DNA of 64,000 nucleotides from Desulfofundulus thermosubterraneus DSM 16057 (GCF_900142025.1 NZ_FQZM01000007.1:1-64000), one strand, 5' to 3'. Shown: positions 51,891 to 61,387, numbered from the stretch's first letter. The notes: generated from the sequence alone by a model not told the origin. Numbers and translations: made by a program.

Positions 51891-53453
51891 ATGCGTGTTC
51901 GTTTTCTGGGGGCTGCCCAAACGGTCACGGGCTCCTGCTTTCTTTTAGAAGTGGGACCCAACCGGCTGATGGTGGATTGCGGCATGTTTCAAGGGCCCCG
52001 GGTTTTGAGGGAGCGCAATTATCAACCTTTCCCTGTTTCACCCCTTAGTGTAGATTATGTTTTGCTCACCCACGCTCATATTGATCACAGCGGTTTAATT
52101 CCCAAGCTGGTGAAAAGCGGTTTTCGTGGCAAAGTGCTGGCCACGCCTGCTACCATTGACCTTTGTGCTGTTATGTTGCCCGACAGCGGGCACATCCAGG
52201 AAATGGAGGTAGAAAGGCTTAACCGCAAGGCCGCCCGGGCCGGCCGCCCGCTCATAGAACCAATTTATAACGTTGAAGACGCCAACCGGGCCATGAATTT
52301 TTTCCAACCAGTGGATTACGGCCAGACGGTGAATCTTACCAAAGAAATCGGCGTGCGCTTTTTAGAAGCGGGTCACATCCTTGGTTCGGCCATGGTGGAG
52401 CTTACGGTCAAGGAGGGGCGACAAGAAACCAAACTTCTTTTTACCGGGGATTTAGGGAAAAAGAGCAAGCCCTTCCTTAAAGATCCCTCATTTATCGACC
52501 ATGCAGATTATGTATTCATGGAATCCACCTATGGGGACCGGATGCACCCGGGCCAGGAAGATCATTTAAATCTGCTCCACGATATTATCTGGGAGACCTA
52601 TCGTAAGGGCGGCAATTTAATTATTCCCGCTTTTGCTGTGGAACGCACCCAGGATTTAATTTATTATCTTAATCTTCTCATCGTCAACAACCGTTTCCCG
52701 CCCATGAAAATTTATATTGACAGCCCCATGGCCGTGGCGGCCACAGAAGTTTTCAAAAAATATACACCTTATTTTGACCAAGAGACCCAGGAGCTTATAG
52801 CCCAGGGGAAAGATCCCCTAAACATGACCACCCTTGAGTTTACCCGCACCACCGAAGAATCCATGGCTTTAAACAAAATTAAAAGCGGGGCCATCATCAT
52901 AGCGGCCAGCGGCATGTGCGAGGCCGGCCGGATCAAGCACCACCTGCGCCACAACCTGTGGCGTCCCGAATGTACGGTTCTTTTTGTTGGTTATCAGGCC
53001 CCGGGAACAAAGGGCCGCAAGATAAAAGACGGGGCAAAATACGTGCGCATTCACGGGGAAGAAGTGGCCGTACGGGCGACCATTAAAAGTATCGATAGTT
53101 TTTCTGCCCATGCGGATAAAGAAGAATTGCTGGAATGGTTGGGACACTTGCAAAAACCCCCCACCAGGGTTTTCCTGGTGCACGGGGAACCTTCTTCCAT
53201 GAATGTTCTGGCGCAGGATATTGCCCGGCGTTACGGTTATTCCGTGCACGTTCCCGTGCTTGAGGAAGAAGTGCAGCTTACCCCGGCTTTGCCAGTGGGC
53301 GAGGAGGAGTTGCGCCGGGCATATGACGCAGTGGCTAGCCGTTTGCAGGATGTGCTGGCCAGCGGCCTGGGCAGAGGGCATTACCAGGAGATTATGGAAC
53401 AGCTGGACCATTTGAACGCCCTGCTGGCATCCATTCAAAAGCAGGCCAGTTAA
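51891..53453 (+). CDS. MBL-fold beta-CASP RNA-processing-type hydrolase
   Basis: A 520-residue metallo-beta-lactamase fold enzyme. The metal motif is THAHIDHSG (about 62-70), with GHILGSAMVE, FTGDLG, and the beta-CASP motifs IPAFAVERTQDL, ASGMCEAGRI, and the C-terminal RMMBL segment SFSAHADKEELLEW. Relatives cut or trim RNA, but others have unrelated activity. The promoter region appears to lie inside or next to the IS607 right end, so the insertion may have changed its expression. Confidence 0.93.
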   Translation: MRVRFLGAAQTVTGSCFLLEVGPNRLMVDCGMFQGPRVLRERNYQPFPVSPLSVDYVLLTHAHIDHSGLIPKLVKSGFRGKVLATPATIDLCAVMLPDSGHIQEMEVERLNRKAARAGRPLIEPIYNVEDANRAMNFFQPVDYGQTVNLTKEIGVRFLEAGHILGSAMVELTVKEGRQETKLLFTGDLGKKSKPFLKDPSFIDHADYVFMESTYGDRMHPGQEDHLNLLHDIIWETYRKGGNLIIPAFAVERTQDLIYYLNLLIVNNRFPPMKIYIDSPMAVAATEVFKKYTPYFDQETQELIAQGKDPLNMTTLEFTRTTEESMALNKIKSGAIIIAASGMCEAGRIKHHLRHNLWRPECTVLFVGYQAPGTKGRKIKDGAKYVRIHGEEVAVRATIKSIDSFSAHADKEELLEWLGHLQKPPTRVFLVHGEPSSMNVLAQDIARRYGYSVHVPVLEEEVQLTPALPVGEEELRRAYDAVASRLQDVLASGLGRGHYQEIMEQLDHLNALLASIQKQAS

Positions 53454-53458
53454 TTACA

Positions 53459-53487
53459 TTGCCTAAAACAAGGCGTACAGATATAAT
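53459..53487 (+). promoter_or_regulatory. Sigma-A promoter before pgeF
   Basis: TTGCCT (53459-53464), 17-base spacer, TATAAT (53482-53487). Confidence 0.6.
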
Positions 53488-53536
53488 TATGGTGTAATCG
53501 GGAATTTTCCCGGTTTTTGGGGAGGGATTGATTTCC

Positions 53537-54355
53537 GTGCCCGGTTACCTGTGGAGAGAAGAAGGGACGGTTAAGTGGCTGGTCTGGAAAGCCTTCCTGG
53601 ACACCGGCTTGGTGAGCCATGGCTTTACCACCCGCCATGGCGGTTTCAGTACCGGGGAATTCGCCACTTTAAATATGGCCTTTCACGTGGGGGATGACCC
53701 TGATCATGTGCTGGCCAATCGGGAGCGGGCCTGCCGGGCTTTGGAAATGAATCCCGCACACCTGGTGGCCGGCCAACAAGTCCACGGGGACCGGGTGGCG
53801 GTGGTCGGGAAGATTCACCGTGGCCGGGGTGCCCGGACAACGGAAAATGCTCTGCCCGCCACCGATGCCCTGATTACCGGGGAACCCCTGGTACCCCTGT
53901 CCAGTTATTATGCCGATTGCGTGCCGGTTTTCCTGCTGGATCCGGTCAGGCGGGTGGTGGGTCTGGTACATGCGGGTTGGAAGGGGACTTACCTTGATAT
54001 TGCGGCCAAAACGGTGGAGGCCATGGGCCGTTTCTTTGGCAGCCGACCCGGGGATTGTCTGGCGGCCATTGGCCCCTCCATTGGACCCTGTTGCTATGAA
54101 GTAGACATGCCCTTAGTTAACCTATTTAAACAACATTTTCCCTTCTGGCAGGAACTTCTATTTCCCAATCCGTCCGGCAAATGGCAGCTCGACCTTTGGG
54201 AGGCCAACCGGCGCATTCTGGTGGAAGCCGGCCTTGTGCCGGAAAACATTTTTTTAGCCGGTGTTTGCACCTGTTGCCGGCAGGATCTCTTTTTTTCCTA
54301 CCGGGGGAGTGGTGGGCGTACCGGGAGGATGGCGGCCCTGATCATGTTAACTTAA
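53537..54355 (+). CDS. pgeF: Peptidoglycan editing factor PgeF (YfiH/YlmD laccase-domain family)
   Basis: About 272 residues. Metal-binding motifs of the family are seen: VAGQQVHGDRV, YADCVPVFLLD, VGLVHAGWKGT, IGPSIGPCCYEV, and CTCCRQDLFFSYRG near the end. PgeF hydrolyses mis-incorporated L-Ser from UDP-MurNAc-L-Ser; older names include YlmD and polyphenol oxidase. GTG at 53537 has GGAGGG ten bases ahead; a TTG at 53528 is too close to that site. In many Firmicutes it sits in the ylm cluster that here begins 4 kb further on. Confidence 0.92.
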   Translation: MPGYLWREEGTVKWLVWKAFLDTGLVSHGFTTRHGGFSTGEFATLNMAFHVGDDPDHVLANRERACRALEMNPAHLVAGQQVHGDRVAVVGKIHRGRGARTTENALPATDALITGEPLVPLSSYYADCVPVFLLDPVRRVVGLVHAGWKGTYLDIAAKTVEAMGRFFGSRPGDCLAAIGPSIGPCCYEVDMPLVNLFKQHFPFWQELLFPNPSGKWQLDLWEANRRILVEAGLVPENIFLAGVCTCCRQDLFFSYRGSGGRTGRMAALIMLT

Positions 54356-54380
54356 CCGGCCGCTTAAAGGAGGCGAGTAT

Positions 54381-55091
54381 ATGGCTAAAATCCTGGTTGT
54401 GGATGACGAAGAGCATATTGTGGAGTTAATCCGCTTTAACCTGGAAAAGGAAGGTTACCAGGTACTAGCCGCCACTGACGGGAATACAGCCATCGAGATG
54501 GCACGCTCCCAGCGGCCCGATCTCATCCTCCTGGATGTGATGTTGCCTGGACAGGATGGCCTGGCGGTCTGTCGCACCTTGCAACGGGAAGCCGAAACCA
54601 GGCATATTCCAGTGATCATGATCAGCGCCCGGGGGGAGGAGCTGGATAAGGTCCTAGGTCTGGAAATGGGAGCCGACGACTACGTCACCAAGCCTTTCAG
54701 CCCGCGGGAGCTGGTGGCCCGGGTCAAAGCCCGGTTGCGCCGGGTGCCTGGGGAAGGCGAAGGCAGGGGTGTTCGCCCTCCGGGGGGGAGACTGGTCCGC
54801 GGGCGGCTGGTAATTGACCCGGATCGTTTCCTGGTTACCGTGGACGGCGTTAAACAGGACCTAACTCCTAAGGAATTCGAGTTGCTGCGTTTTCTGGCTA
54901 GTGAGCCGGGAAAAGTTTTTTCCCGTGAATACCTGCTGGAACAGATTTGGGGTTACGATTATGCTGGGGACTCCCGGACGGTGGATGTGCATATACGCCA
55001 TATCCGTCAAAAGCTGGAACAGGTGCCCAACGCACCCCAGTATATTGAAACAGTGCGTGGGGTGGGTTATCGCTTCCGGGAGGTGCCTTAA
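54381..55091 (+). CDS. phoP: PhoP/PhoB-type response regulator
   Basis: A 236-residue OmpR-family regulator. Receiver with DDEEH and phosphoacceptor Asp near residue 52 (LILLDVMLPG), Lys near 103 (VTKPFSP), then a winged helix (LTPKEFELLRFLASEPGKVFSR, and RTVDVHIRHIRQKL). AAAGGAGG precedes the ATG. Linked to a PhoR-like kinase, pstB and phoU, so a phosphate-starvation role is likely. Confidence 0.92.
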   Translation: MAKILVVDDEEHIVELIRFNLEKEGYQVLAATDGNTAIEMARSQRPDLILLDVMLPGQDGLAVCRTLQREAETRHIPVIMISARGEELDKVLGLEMGADDYVTKPFSPRELVARVKARLRRVPGEGEGRGVRPPGGRLVRGRLVIDPDRFLVTVDGVKQDLTPKEFELLRFLASEPGKVFSREYLLEQIWGYDYAGDSRTVDVHIRHIRQKLEQVPNAPQYIETVRGVGYRFREVP

Positions 55092-55094
55092 GGA

Positions 55095-56486
55095 GTGAAG
55101 CTTAACTTCCTACGGGGTATTTCCTGGCGGCCGGTGGTCAGTTATTTTTTCCTAATGGCCATCTTTTTTGCCCTTTTGCAGCTTTATGCCGCTAAAAAAC
55201 TGAGCGTATTAGGGGCTTTATTTATTATCCTGCCCCTATCGGTATTACTGGCCTGGCTATTATACCAGAGGGTCATCGGTCCGTTAAATGAAATCATTGC
55301 CGCGGCTAGGGATATGGCCCGGGGCAACCTGGACCGGGAACTGCATATTTATACCCAGGATGAAATAGGAGAACTGGCCCGCAGCATTAATGACATGGCC
55401 CGTCAACTGCGGAACACTATTGACATGATCACCGAGGAAAGGAACCGGGCCCGCGCCATTTTGGACAGCATGGCCGACGGAGTAATTGCCCTGGATCGGG
55501 AGGGCCGCGTGCTGCTCATAAACCCGGTGGTAGAGGAAATATTTGACTTAAGGCAGGAAACCTGCCTGGGGAAAAAAATCCTGGGAGTTATCCGCAACTA
55601 TGACGTGGAGCGCTTGTTGCGCAAGGCTCTGGAGACGCAAAAGCCCACCAGCGAGGAAGTGAAGATTTTCGGGGCCGGTCCCGACCCCCGCATTTTTCGC
55701 CTCCATGCCACTCCTTTAAAAGGTTCTGGCCGGGAGACCGGGGGAGTAGTAGTGGTCCTGCGGGATATTACCGAACGCAAAAAACTGGAACAGATGCGTA
55801 CGGAGTTTGTGGCCAATGTTTCCCATGAACTGCGTACTCCATTAACTTCCATCAAGGGTTTCTTAGAAACCCTTCTGGACGGGGCTATGAATGATCCCAA
55901 AACTTCCCGCCAGTTTTTAGAAATAATGAGTCAGGAAACCGAACGCCTGACCCGTCTGGTGGATGAGCTGCTGGATCTCTCCAAGATTGAGGAACGACGG
56001 GTGGTGCACCGCTGGCAGCCGGTGAATTTGGTAGACATTATCAACCGCGTTGCTTCCCTGTTCCGGCCGCAGGCAAAGGAAAAAGCACTCACCCTTTCCC
56101 TGGAAGTGCCCCGGGATCTGCCCAGCGTATATGGTGATCCCGATATGCTTGCCCAGGTGTTAATTAATTTGTTGGACAACGCCATTAAATATACCCCGCC
56201 CTGGGGCAGCGTAACCATCCGGGCCATGGTCCTGGAGGATCAGTTGAGGGTAGAGGTAGAAGATACCGGCCTAGGCATTCCTGCCGAAAGCCTACCCCGT
56301 GTATTTGAACGTTTCTACCGCGTGGATAAGGCCCGTTCCCGGGAACTGGGGGGCTTTGGTATCGGCCTGGCCATTGTGAAACATATTATCCGTGCCCATG
56401 GGGGCAAGATTGAGGTGGAAAGCACCCCTGGCAAGGGAAGCTTGTTTTACTTTACCCTGCCTCTGGCTGAACCGGCATCCCGTTAA
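55095..56486 (+). CDS. phoR: PhoR-type sensor histidine kinase
   Basis: A 463-residue membrane kinase: two hydrophobic helices (about 13-55) with almost no external loop, HAMP (about 55-105), PAS (about 115-220), phosphoacceptor His in NVSHELRTPLTS near residue 248, and HATPase domain with DTGLGIP and GFGIGLAIV. The short outside loop fits PhoR proteins that sense through PstB/PhoU. GTG start four bases after phoP. Confidence 0.92.
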   Translation: MKLNFLRGISWRPVVSYFFLMAIFFALLQLYAAKKLSVLGALFIILPLSVLLAWLLYQRVIGPLNEIIAAARDMARGNLDRELHIYTQDEIGELARSINDMARQLRNTIDMITEERNRARAILDSMADGVIALDREGRVLLINPVVEEIFDLRQETCLGKKILGVIRNYDVERLLRKALETQKPTSEEVKIFGAGPDPRIFRLHATPLKGSGRETGGVVVVLRDITERKKLEQMRTEFVANVSHELRTPLTSIKGFLETLLDGAMNDPKTSRQFLEIMSQETERLTRLVDELLDLSKIEERRVVHRWQPVNLVDIINRVASLFRPQAKEKALTLSLEVPRDLPSVYGDPDMLAQVLINLLDNAIKYTPPWGSVTIRAMVLEDQLRVEVEDTGLGIPAESLPRVFERFYRVDKARSRELGGFGIGLAIVKHIIRAHGGKIEVESTPGKGSLFYFTLPLAEPASR

Positions 56487-56503
56487 TTAAAAAATAACCT
56501 TAT

Positions 56504-56537
56504 TTGTAAACCATAATTAACATTCCTTTGTTAGAAT
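56504..56537 (+). promoter_or_regulatory. Possible PhoP boxes and -10 before pstB
   Basis: TTGTAA (56504), TTAACA (56517) and TTGTTA (56528) resemble PhoP hexamers at 13- and 11-base steps, ending in TAGAAT (56532-56537). Spacing is not perfect. Confidence 0.35.
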
Positions 56538-56580
56538 GGGCCACAATAACAAAAATGAGGTGACTTTAGGGGGGTGCCCG

Positions 56581-57342
56581 ATGGAGGAACGCGTGAAAAT
56601 TGCCGTTAAAGATTTAAACCTTTATTATAAAGATTTTCAAGCCCTGAAAGATATCAATTTAGATATAAAGGCTAATAAAATTACCGCCCTTATTGGGCCT
56701 TCCGGTTGCGGTAAGTCAACCTTTTTGCGTACTTTAAACCGGATGAACGATCTTATCGAGGGAGTGCGGGTAGAGGGAACGGTTTTGCTGGACGGTCAGG
56801 ATATCTACGCCCCCGATGTGGATGTGGTTTACTTGCGCAAACGGGTGGGAATGGTCTTCCAGCGTCCGAATCCCTTTCCCATGTCGGTTTATGATAACGT
56901 GGCGTACGGTCCGAGGGTTCACGGTATCAAGAACAAGCGGTTGTTGGACGAGATTGTAGAAAGAAGCCTTCGGGACGCGGCCCTGTGGGATGAGGTGCAG
57001 GACCGCTTATTTAAATCAGCCCTGGGCCTTTCCGGTGGCCAGCAGCAACGCCTCTGCATTGCCCGTCTCCTGGCGGTGGAACCGGAAGTGCTACTGATGG
57101 ACGAACCCAGTTCTGCCCTGGATCCCATTTCCACCCTGAAAATAGAAGAGCTGGTCCAGGTGCTAAAAAAAGATTACACCATTGTAATTGTTACTCATAA
57201 TATGCAGCAGGCCGCCCGGGTTTCGGATATTACCGCGTATTTTTTAAACGGCGAACTGGTGGAATGGGGGACGACGGATGAAATCTTTACCCGTCCGAAA
57301 GATCAGCGGACAGAAGATTATATTACCGGTCGATTTGGCTAG
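56581..57342 (+). CDS. pstB: Phosphate ABC transporter ATP-binding protein PstB
   Basis: A 253-residue ABC ATPase: Walker [11 protein letters not shown]-loop [12 protein letters not shown], the signature [13 protein letters not shown], Walker [14 protein letters not shown], and H-loop [14 protein letters not shown] is specific for PstB. The ATG at 56581 has GGGGGGTG ahead. The permease and binding-protein genes (pstSCA) are not adjacent. Confidence 0.94.
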   Translation: MEERVKIAVKDLNLYYKDFQALKDINLDIKANKITALIGPSGCGKSTFLRTLNRMNDLIEGVRVEGTVLLDGQDIYAPDVDVVYLRKRVGMVFQRPNPFPMSVYDNVAYGPRVHGIKNKRLLDEIVERSLRDAALWDEVQDRLFKSALGLSGGQQQRLCIARLLAVEPEVLLMDEPSSALDPISTLKIEELVQVLKKDYTIVIVTHNMQQAARVSDITAYFLNGELVEWGTTDEIFTRPKDQRTEDYITGRFG

Positions 57343-57413
57343 GAGTTTGCCGGTCGCCTGCGAATTTTGGCGCAAAGGACGAAAACTTGCATGTTTTTGC
57401 GGGAGGGATGACC

Positions 57414-58073
57414 GTGAGTCCCCGTTCTTCCTTTGATAAAGCCCTGGCCGAACTTCAGCAGGATATCCTGCGCATGGCCAGTCTGGTGGAACAGGCCATT
57501 TATGATGCGGTACAGTCTCTGGTCAAGCTGGATGTAGCCGGGGCGGCCCAGGTAATCATGGGCGATGAGATGATAGACGAACTTTACCTGGAAATTGAAG
57601 ATAAATGCGTAAAATTGATTGCTACCCAACAACCCATTGCCCGGGATTTGCGGGTGGCCATTACCGGGATCAAAATTCTTTTAAGCCTGGAACGGATGGC
57701 CGACCATGCGGTGGACATTGCCCGGGCCACCATGTGTTTGAGCGGGCAGCCATTGACGGTAAAATGCCTGGAATATATCCCTCAAATGGGACGGCTTGCC
57801 CAGCAGATGGTTAAAGATGGACTGGACGCCTATGTTAATGGTGATGTTCAAAAGGCCAAGGAGATGTGTGCCCTGGATGACGAAGTGGACTATATCTTTG
57901 CTAAAGTCTTCCGGGAACTGATCAACGGCATGATGGAGAATCCTAAAACAGTGATGCAATCGGCCTACCTTCTTTACGTCAGTCGCTATCTGGAAAGGAT
58001 TGCCGATCATGCCACCAATATCGGGGAGGCCGTCATTTACTTGGTCACGGGTGAACGCCGGGAACTAAACTAA
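57414..58073 (+). CDS. phoU: Phosphate signalling protein PhoU
   Basis: A 219-residue protein made of two three-helix bundles with the repeated metal-binding pattern (DEMIDELYLEIEDKC and LDDEVDYIFAKVFREL) and LERMADHAVDIAR / LERIADHATNIGE. It connects the Pst transporter to PhoR. GTG at 57414 has GGAGGG six bases upstream and gives the normal length. Confidence 0.94.
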   Translation: MSPRSSFDKALAELQQDILRMASLVEQAIYDAVQSLVKLDVAGAAQVIMGDEMIDELYLEIEDKCVKLIATQQPIARDLRVAITGIKILLSLERMADHAVDIARATMCLSGQPLTVKCLEYIPQMGRLAQQMVKDGLDAYVNGDVQKAKEMCALDDEVDYIFAKVFRELINGMMENPKTVMQSAYLLYVSRYLERIADHATNIGEAVIYLVTGERRELN

Positions 58074-58180
58074 TTTCTTAGCCGGGCGCCAGTTGCCGGT
58101 GCTTTTTCGCAGGATTTAATCCACAAGCCGTCGAATAGGACAAGTTACGTATCTCCATCTAATCTTGGCAGGTGACGGGG

Positions 58181-59107
58181 TTGATTTCCCTGTTCCGGGC
58201 CAGCAAAATATTTCCCCTGGTGATCCTTGTGTCGGCGGTTCTTTTTTCCATCTGGTGGCTGGGTAACCGGGTGTGGAACCTGGTCGAGACACGGCAGGTC
58301 AGGCTGGAATGGTTGGAGGAGGACAAGGTTTCCCGTACCATTACCACCTCCGGCTGGCTGATTAAGGAAGAGCGACTGCTACACTCACCGGGAAGGGGCC
58401 AGTTAAGGCTGCTGGTGGGTGATGGGCAGCGGGTGCGAGCAGGAGAAGCAGTGGCAGAGATCCTTCTGTCTGATAATGGTGACGTCAAAAAAAAGATGGT
58501 TGTTTATGCACCCTGGGGAGGGGTTTTTTGCAACCATATCGATGGACTGGAAAAGGTATTGCGGCCTGGAAATGCATTAGAAATGGAAGCCGTGGAAAAA
58601 CTGGGGGCAAAGTCCTTTTCCCTCGCTACGGGTGACCGGGTGGAAAAAGGGCAGCCGGTAGGTAAGCTGGTGGATAACCTGTCCGGCATGTGGTACTGGT
58701 GCCGTGTTCCCCAGGAGGAAACCAATGCTGGAAAATGGTCTTCCGGGCAACAGGTGGTCGTTCTATGGCGGGGGCAGCAAATATGCGCCCGGTTGGAGAA
58801 AATTACCGGGAAAGAGATGCTTTTTCTGTTACCCGTTTATCCCGGCGACCTTGTCCAACAGCGCCATGTCCAGCTTGAGCTGGTGGCAGGAGAAGTGGCC
58901 GGTTATCTGGTTCTTCCCCGGGCGGTGGTGGAGCGGGACGGGCACCCCGGGATTTATGTCATTTCCCGGCGCAGGGCCACCTGGGTGCCCGTTCAGGTCC
59001 TGGGCGAAACGTCAGGACGGGTGGTTATTTCCGGCCGGGGTCTATCTACCTGCACCCGCTATGTGGCCAACCCCTTGTGGGTCCGGGAGGGAGACAGGCT
59101 GGAATGA
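58181..59107 (+). CDS. HlyD-like membrane-anchored protein of the ylm cluster
   Basis: About 308 residues: an N-terminal membrane helix (about 10-30) followed by barrel-sandwich (lipoyl-like) segments (GRGQLRLLVGDGQRVRAGEAVAEI and LATGDRVEKGQPVGKLVD) and a beta-barrel region, like an HlyD/periplasmic adaptor. No transporter is adjacent. TTG at 58181 has AGGTG ahead; GTG at 58172 is possible. It precedes yggS and sepF, so a link to the cell envelope or division is inferred from position. Confidence 0.75.
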   Translation: MISLFRASKIFPLVILVSAVLFSIWWLGNRVWNLVETRQVRLEWLEEDKVSRTITTSGWLIKEERLLHSPGRGQLRLLVGDGQRVRAGEAVAEILLSDNGDVKKKMVVYAPWGGVFCNHIDGLEKVLRPGNALEMEAVEKLGAKSFSLATGDRVEKGQPVGKLVDNLSGMWYWCRVPQEETNAGKWSSGQQVVVLWRGQQICARLEKITGKEMLFLLPVYPGDLVQQRHVQLELVAGEVAGYLVLPRAVVERDGHPGIYVISRRRATWVPVQVLGETSGRVVISGRGLSTCTRYVANPLWVREGDRLE

Positions 59108-59125
59108 GTGCTGGGGGGAAAGATA

Positions 59126-59848
59126 TTGGGAGTCAGGGAAAACCTTTCTCATGTAATTGAGCAGGTCACAAAAGCGGCTAAAAAGGCCGGCCGGGATTCC
59201 GGCTCGGTTAAGCTGGTAGCAGTGACCAAAAATGTTTCCGTCGACATTATGCGGGAAGCGCTGGCAGCAGGAATAAATGCCTTTGGGGAAAACCGGGTGC
59301 AGGAACTGGTGGCCAAACAACCCCAGCTGCCGGTTGATGTGGAATGGCACCTTATCGGTCATCTGCAAACGAATAAAGTTAAATATGTTATTGGCAAGGT
59401 ACACCTGATCCATTCCCTGGACAGCTGGCGCCTGGCCCGGGAAATCAGCCGCCGGGCCCAGGAGCGGGGTTTAACGGTGGAAGTGCTGGTGCAGGTAAAT
59501 ATATCCGGGGAAGAAACCAAATACGGTTTACCCCCCGGGGAGGTGAGGAGCTTTATTGCGGAGGTGGCAGGGCTTCCCGGTATTCGTGTGCGCGGGTTAA
59601 TGACCATTGCTCCCCTGGTTCCCGATCCCGAGCAGGTAAGGCCAGTTTTTAGGGAAATGTATCAAATGGCCAGCTGGCTTAAACAAGAGCTGCCGGAGTT
59701 ACCGCTGGATTTTTTGTCTATGGGGATGAGCAACGATTTTACGGTGGCCGTAGAGGAAGGGGCTAATATAATTCGGGTGGGTAGCGCCATTTTTGGACCT
59801 CGACCAAACCTAAGGAGGGATAACCATGGCGAAAAAATTGGTGGATAA
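59126..59848 (+). CDS. PLP homeostasis protein (YggS/YlmE)
   Basis: About 240 residues, alanine-racemase-like TIM barrel without the second domain. The PLP lysine is in KLVAVTKNVS, with GENRVQEL, WHLIGHLQTNK, and MSNDFTVAVEEGANIIRVGSAIFG typical of the family. It buffers pyridoxal phosphate. TTG at 59126 has GGGGGG seven bases upstream; GTG 59108 is an alternative. It overlaps sepF by 23 bases. Confidence 0.95.
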   Translation: MGVRENLSHVIEQVTKAAKKAGRDSGSVKLVAVTKNVSVDIMREALAAGINAFGENRVQELVAKQPQLPVDVEWHLIGHLQTNKVKYVIGKVHLIHSLDSWRLAREISRRAQERGLTVEVLVQVNISGEETKYGLPPGEVRSFIAEVAGLPGIRVRGLMTIAPLVPDPEQVRPVFREMYQMASWLKQELPELPLDFLSMGMSNDFTVAVEEGANIIRVGSAIFGPRPNLRRDNHGEKIGG

Positions 59849-60257
59849 AGTCCTCGGTTTAATGGGCTTTGAAGAGGAGCCCCTGGAAGAAGAGGAAAGG
59901 GAGCGCTTCCGGGAGGAAGATTCTGTGCCCCAGGTAAAGCGCAAGGGGCAGGTATTCAGCTTACACACCCAGCGCCAGGTGCGGGTCATTGTGGCAGAAC
60001 CCCGGGCTTTTGAAGATGTGCAGAGCATTGCTGAACATTTAAAAAACCGCCGCCCGGTAGTGGTTAATTTGGAGCGGGCTGAAAGCGAGCTGGCCAGGCG
60101 TGTAGTGGATTTTGTCAGTGGAGCTACATACGCCCTGAACGGGAGCATGCAAAAGGTAGGCAACGGAATTTTTCTCTTTGTGCCAAGTAATATGGATATA
60201 GCCGGTGACATTAAAGAATATGGAGAGCGGGGGATTTTCCCCTGGATGGGCGAGTAA
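59826..60257 (+). CDS. sepF: Cell division protein SepF
   Basis: A 143-residue FtsZ-binding protein. An amphipathic N-terminal helix (KKLVDKVLGLMGF) for membrane binding, an acidic linker, then the SepF core (IVAEPRAFEDVQSIAEHLKNRR, and VVNLERAE, DFVSGATYALNGSMQKVG). AAGGAGGG precedes the ATG. Confidence 0.96.
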   Translation: MAKKLVDKVLGLMGFEEEPLEEEERERFREEDSVPQVKRKGQVFSLHTQRQVRVIVAEPRAFEDVQSIAEHLKNRRPVVVNLERAESELARRVVDFVSGATYALNGSMQKVGNGIFLFVPSNMDIAGDIKEYGERGIFPWMGE

Positions 60258-60271
60258 CGGGGGTGTTCCTA

Positions 60272-61093
60272 TTGTCATTGACAGGACTTGCCATTGGTTG
60301 CCTGGGGGGCGGGGCCATGGCCCAGGCCTTGCTCACAGGATTAATTAAAAGCGGTATTCAGGCCCGGAATCTGTATGCAAGCGATACCCGCCGGGAGCGA
60401 CTGGAGTTTTTACACCGGGAGCTGGGTGTACATACGCGGGAGAGCAACAAGGATCTGGTTAAGGAATCAGATGTGGTTATTCTGGCGGTTAAACCTCAAG
60501 TAGTAGAGGAGGTTTTGAAAGAAACAGGGGGCATATTTCAGCCCCAGCAAACCCTCATTTCCATTGCCGCCGGTATTACCACTCAGTTTATTGAAAGTTT
60601 TCTCGCCCAACCGGTACCGGTAGTCCGCGTCATGCCCAATACACCCTGCCTTTTGGGAGCCGGTGCCAGTGCCCTTTGTCTCGGTACCCACGCCGGTGTT
60701 AGGGATCGCGAGCGGGCCATGGCGATATTCAGCGCCGTCGGTCGGGCGGTGGAAGTGCCGGAAGGATTGATGGATGCCGTGACAGGGCTTAGCGGCAGCG
60801 GGCCTGCCTATATGTATGTTATCCTGGAGGCGCTAGCCGACGCGGGAGTACGGGTGGGCCTCCCCCGGGATGTAGCCCTTTTGCTCAGCGCCCAGACCAT
60901 GCTGGGAGCCGCCCGGATGGTTTTAGAAACCAACGAACACCCTGGTCGCCTGAAAAATATGGTTACCACACCGGGGGGTACGGCTATTGCAGGTGTCTTT
61001 GCCCTGGAAGAGGGAGGATTGCGGGTAACCCTCATGCGGGCGGTGGAAGAAGCGACCCGCCGTTCCCGGGAACTGTCCAGTGGATTAAAATAA
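60272..61093 (+). CDS. proC: Pyrroline-5-carboxylate reductase
   Basis: About 273 residues. Rossmann fold with GCLGGGAMAQALL, then AVKPQVVEEVL, VMPNTPCLLGAGASAL, and the C-terminal SGSGPAYMYVILEALADAGVRVGL and TTPGGTAIAG, diagnostic of ProC. It makes proline from P5C with NAD(P)H. A TTG at 60272 has GGGGGTG six bases ahead. Its place in the ylm cluster is common in Firmicutes. Confidence 0.95.
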   Translation: MSLTGLAIGCLGGGAMAQALLTGLIKSGIQARNLYASDTRRERLEFLHRELGVHTRESNKDLVKESDVVILAVKPQVVEEVLKETGGIFQPQQTLISIAAGITTQFIESFLAQPVPVVRVMPNTPCLLGAGASALCLGTHAGVRDRERAMAIFSAVGRAVEVPEGLMDAVTGLSGSGPAYMYVILEALADAGVRVGLPRDVALLLSAQTMLGAARMVLETNEHPGRLKNMVTTPGGTAIAGVFALEEGGLRVTLMRAVEEATRRSRELSSGLK

Positions 61094-61105
61094 AAGGAGA
61101 GCGCT

Positions 61106-61369
61106 ATGAGTCTAGAACGCATTATAAACGTGGCTTTCCAGGTATATACCTGGCTGATCTTTATCCGCATTATTTTGTCTTTTATCCGTCATAACCCCTA
61201 TCATCCTCTGATCCGCTTCGTTTATGAAATTACCGAACCTGTGCTGGGTTTCTTCAGGCGCTTTATTCCTCCCGTGGGAATGCTGGATTTTTCGCCCCTT
61301 GTGGCTTTCTTTGCCCTTGAGTTGCTGCGTCAGGTAATTCTCAACGTGATTAGAGCCCTGGGGTTGTAG
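61106..61369 (+). CDS. YggT/YlmG family membrane protein
   Basis: An 87-residue protein with two hydrophobic segments and the family motif FIRIILSFIRHNPYHPLIRFVYEITEPVL. Members are linked to division or osmotic response, without a defined activity. AAGGAG precedes the ATG. Confidence 0.92.
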   Translation: MSLERIINVAFQVYTWLIFIRIILSFIRHNPYHPLIRFVYEITEPVLGFFRRFIPPVGMLDFSPLVAFFALELLRQVILNVIRALGL

Positions 61370-61387
61370 TCCTGAAGGGGTGAGGAA

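Noticed and set aside
52869-53438. Minus-strand frame of 189 codons inside the beta-CASP hydrolase
   Set aside because: Antisense shadow of conserved catalytic sequence.
59098-59114. GAGTGCTGGGG at the start of the yggS-like gene as another copy of the GTGAGTGCTGGG repeat
   Set aside because: Agreement stops after the short core and lies at a coding junction; likely chance.
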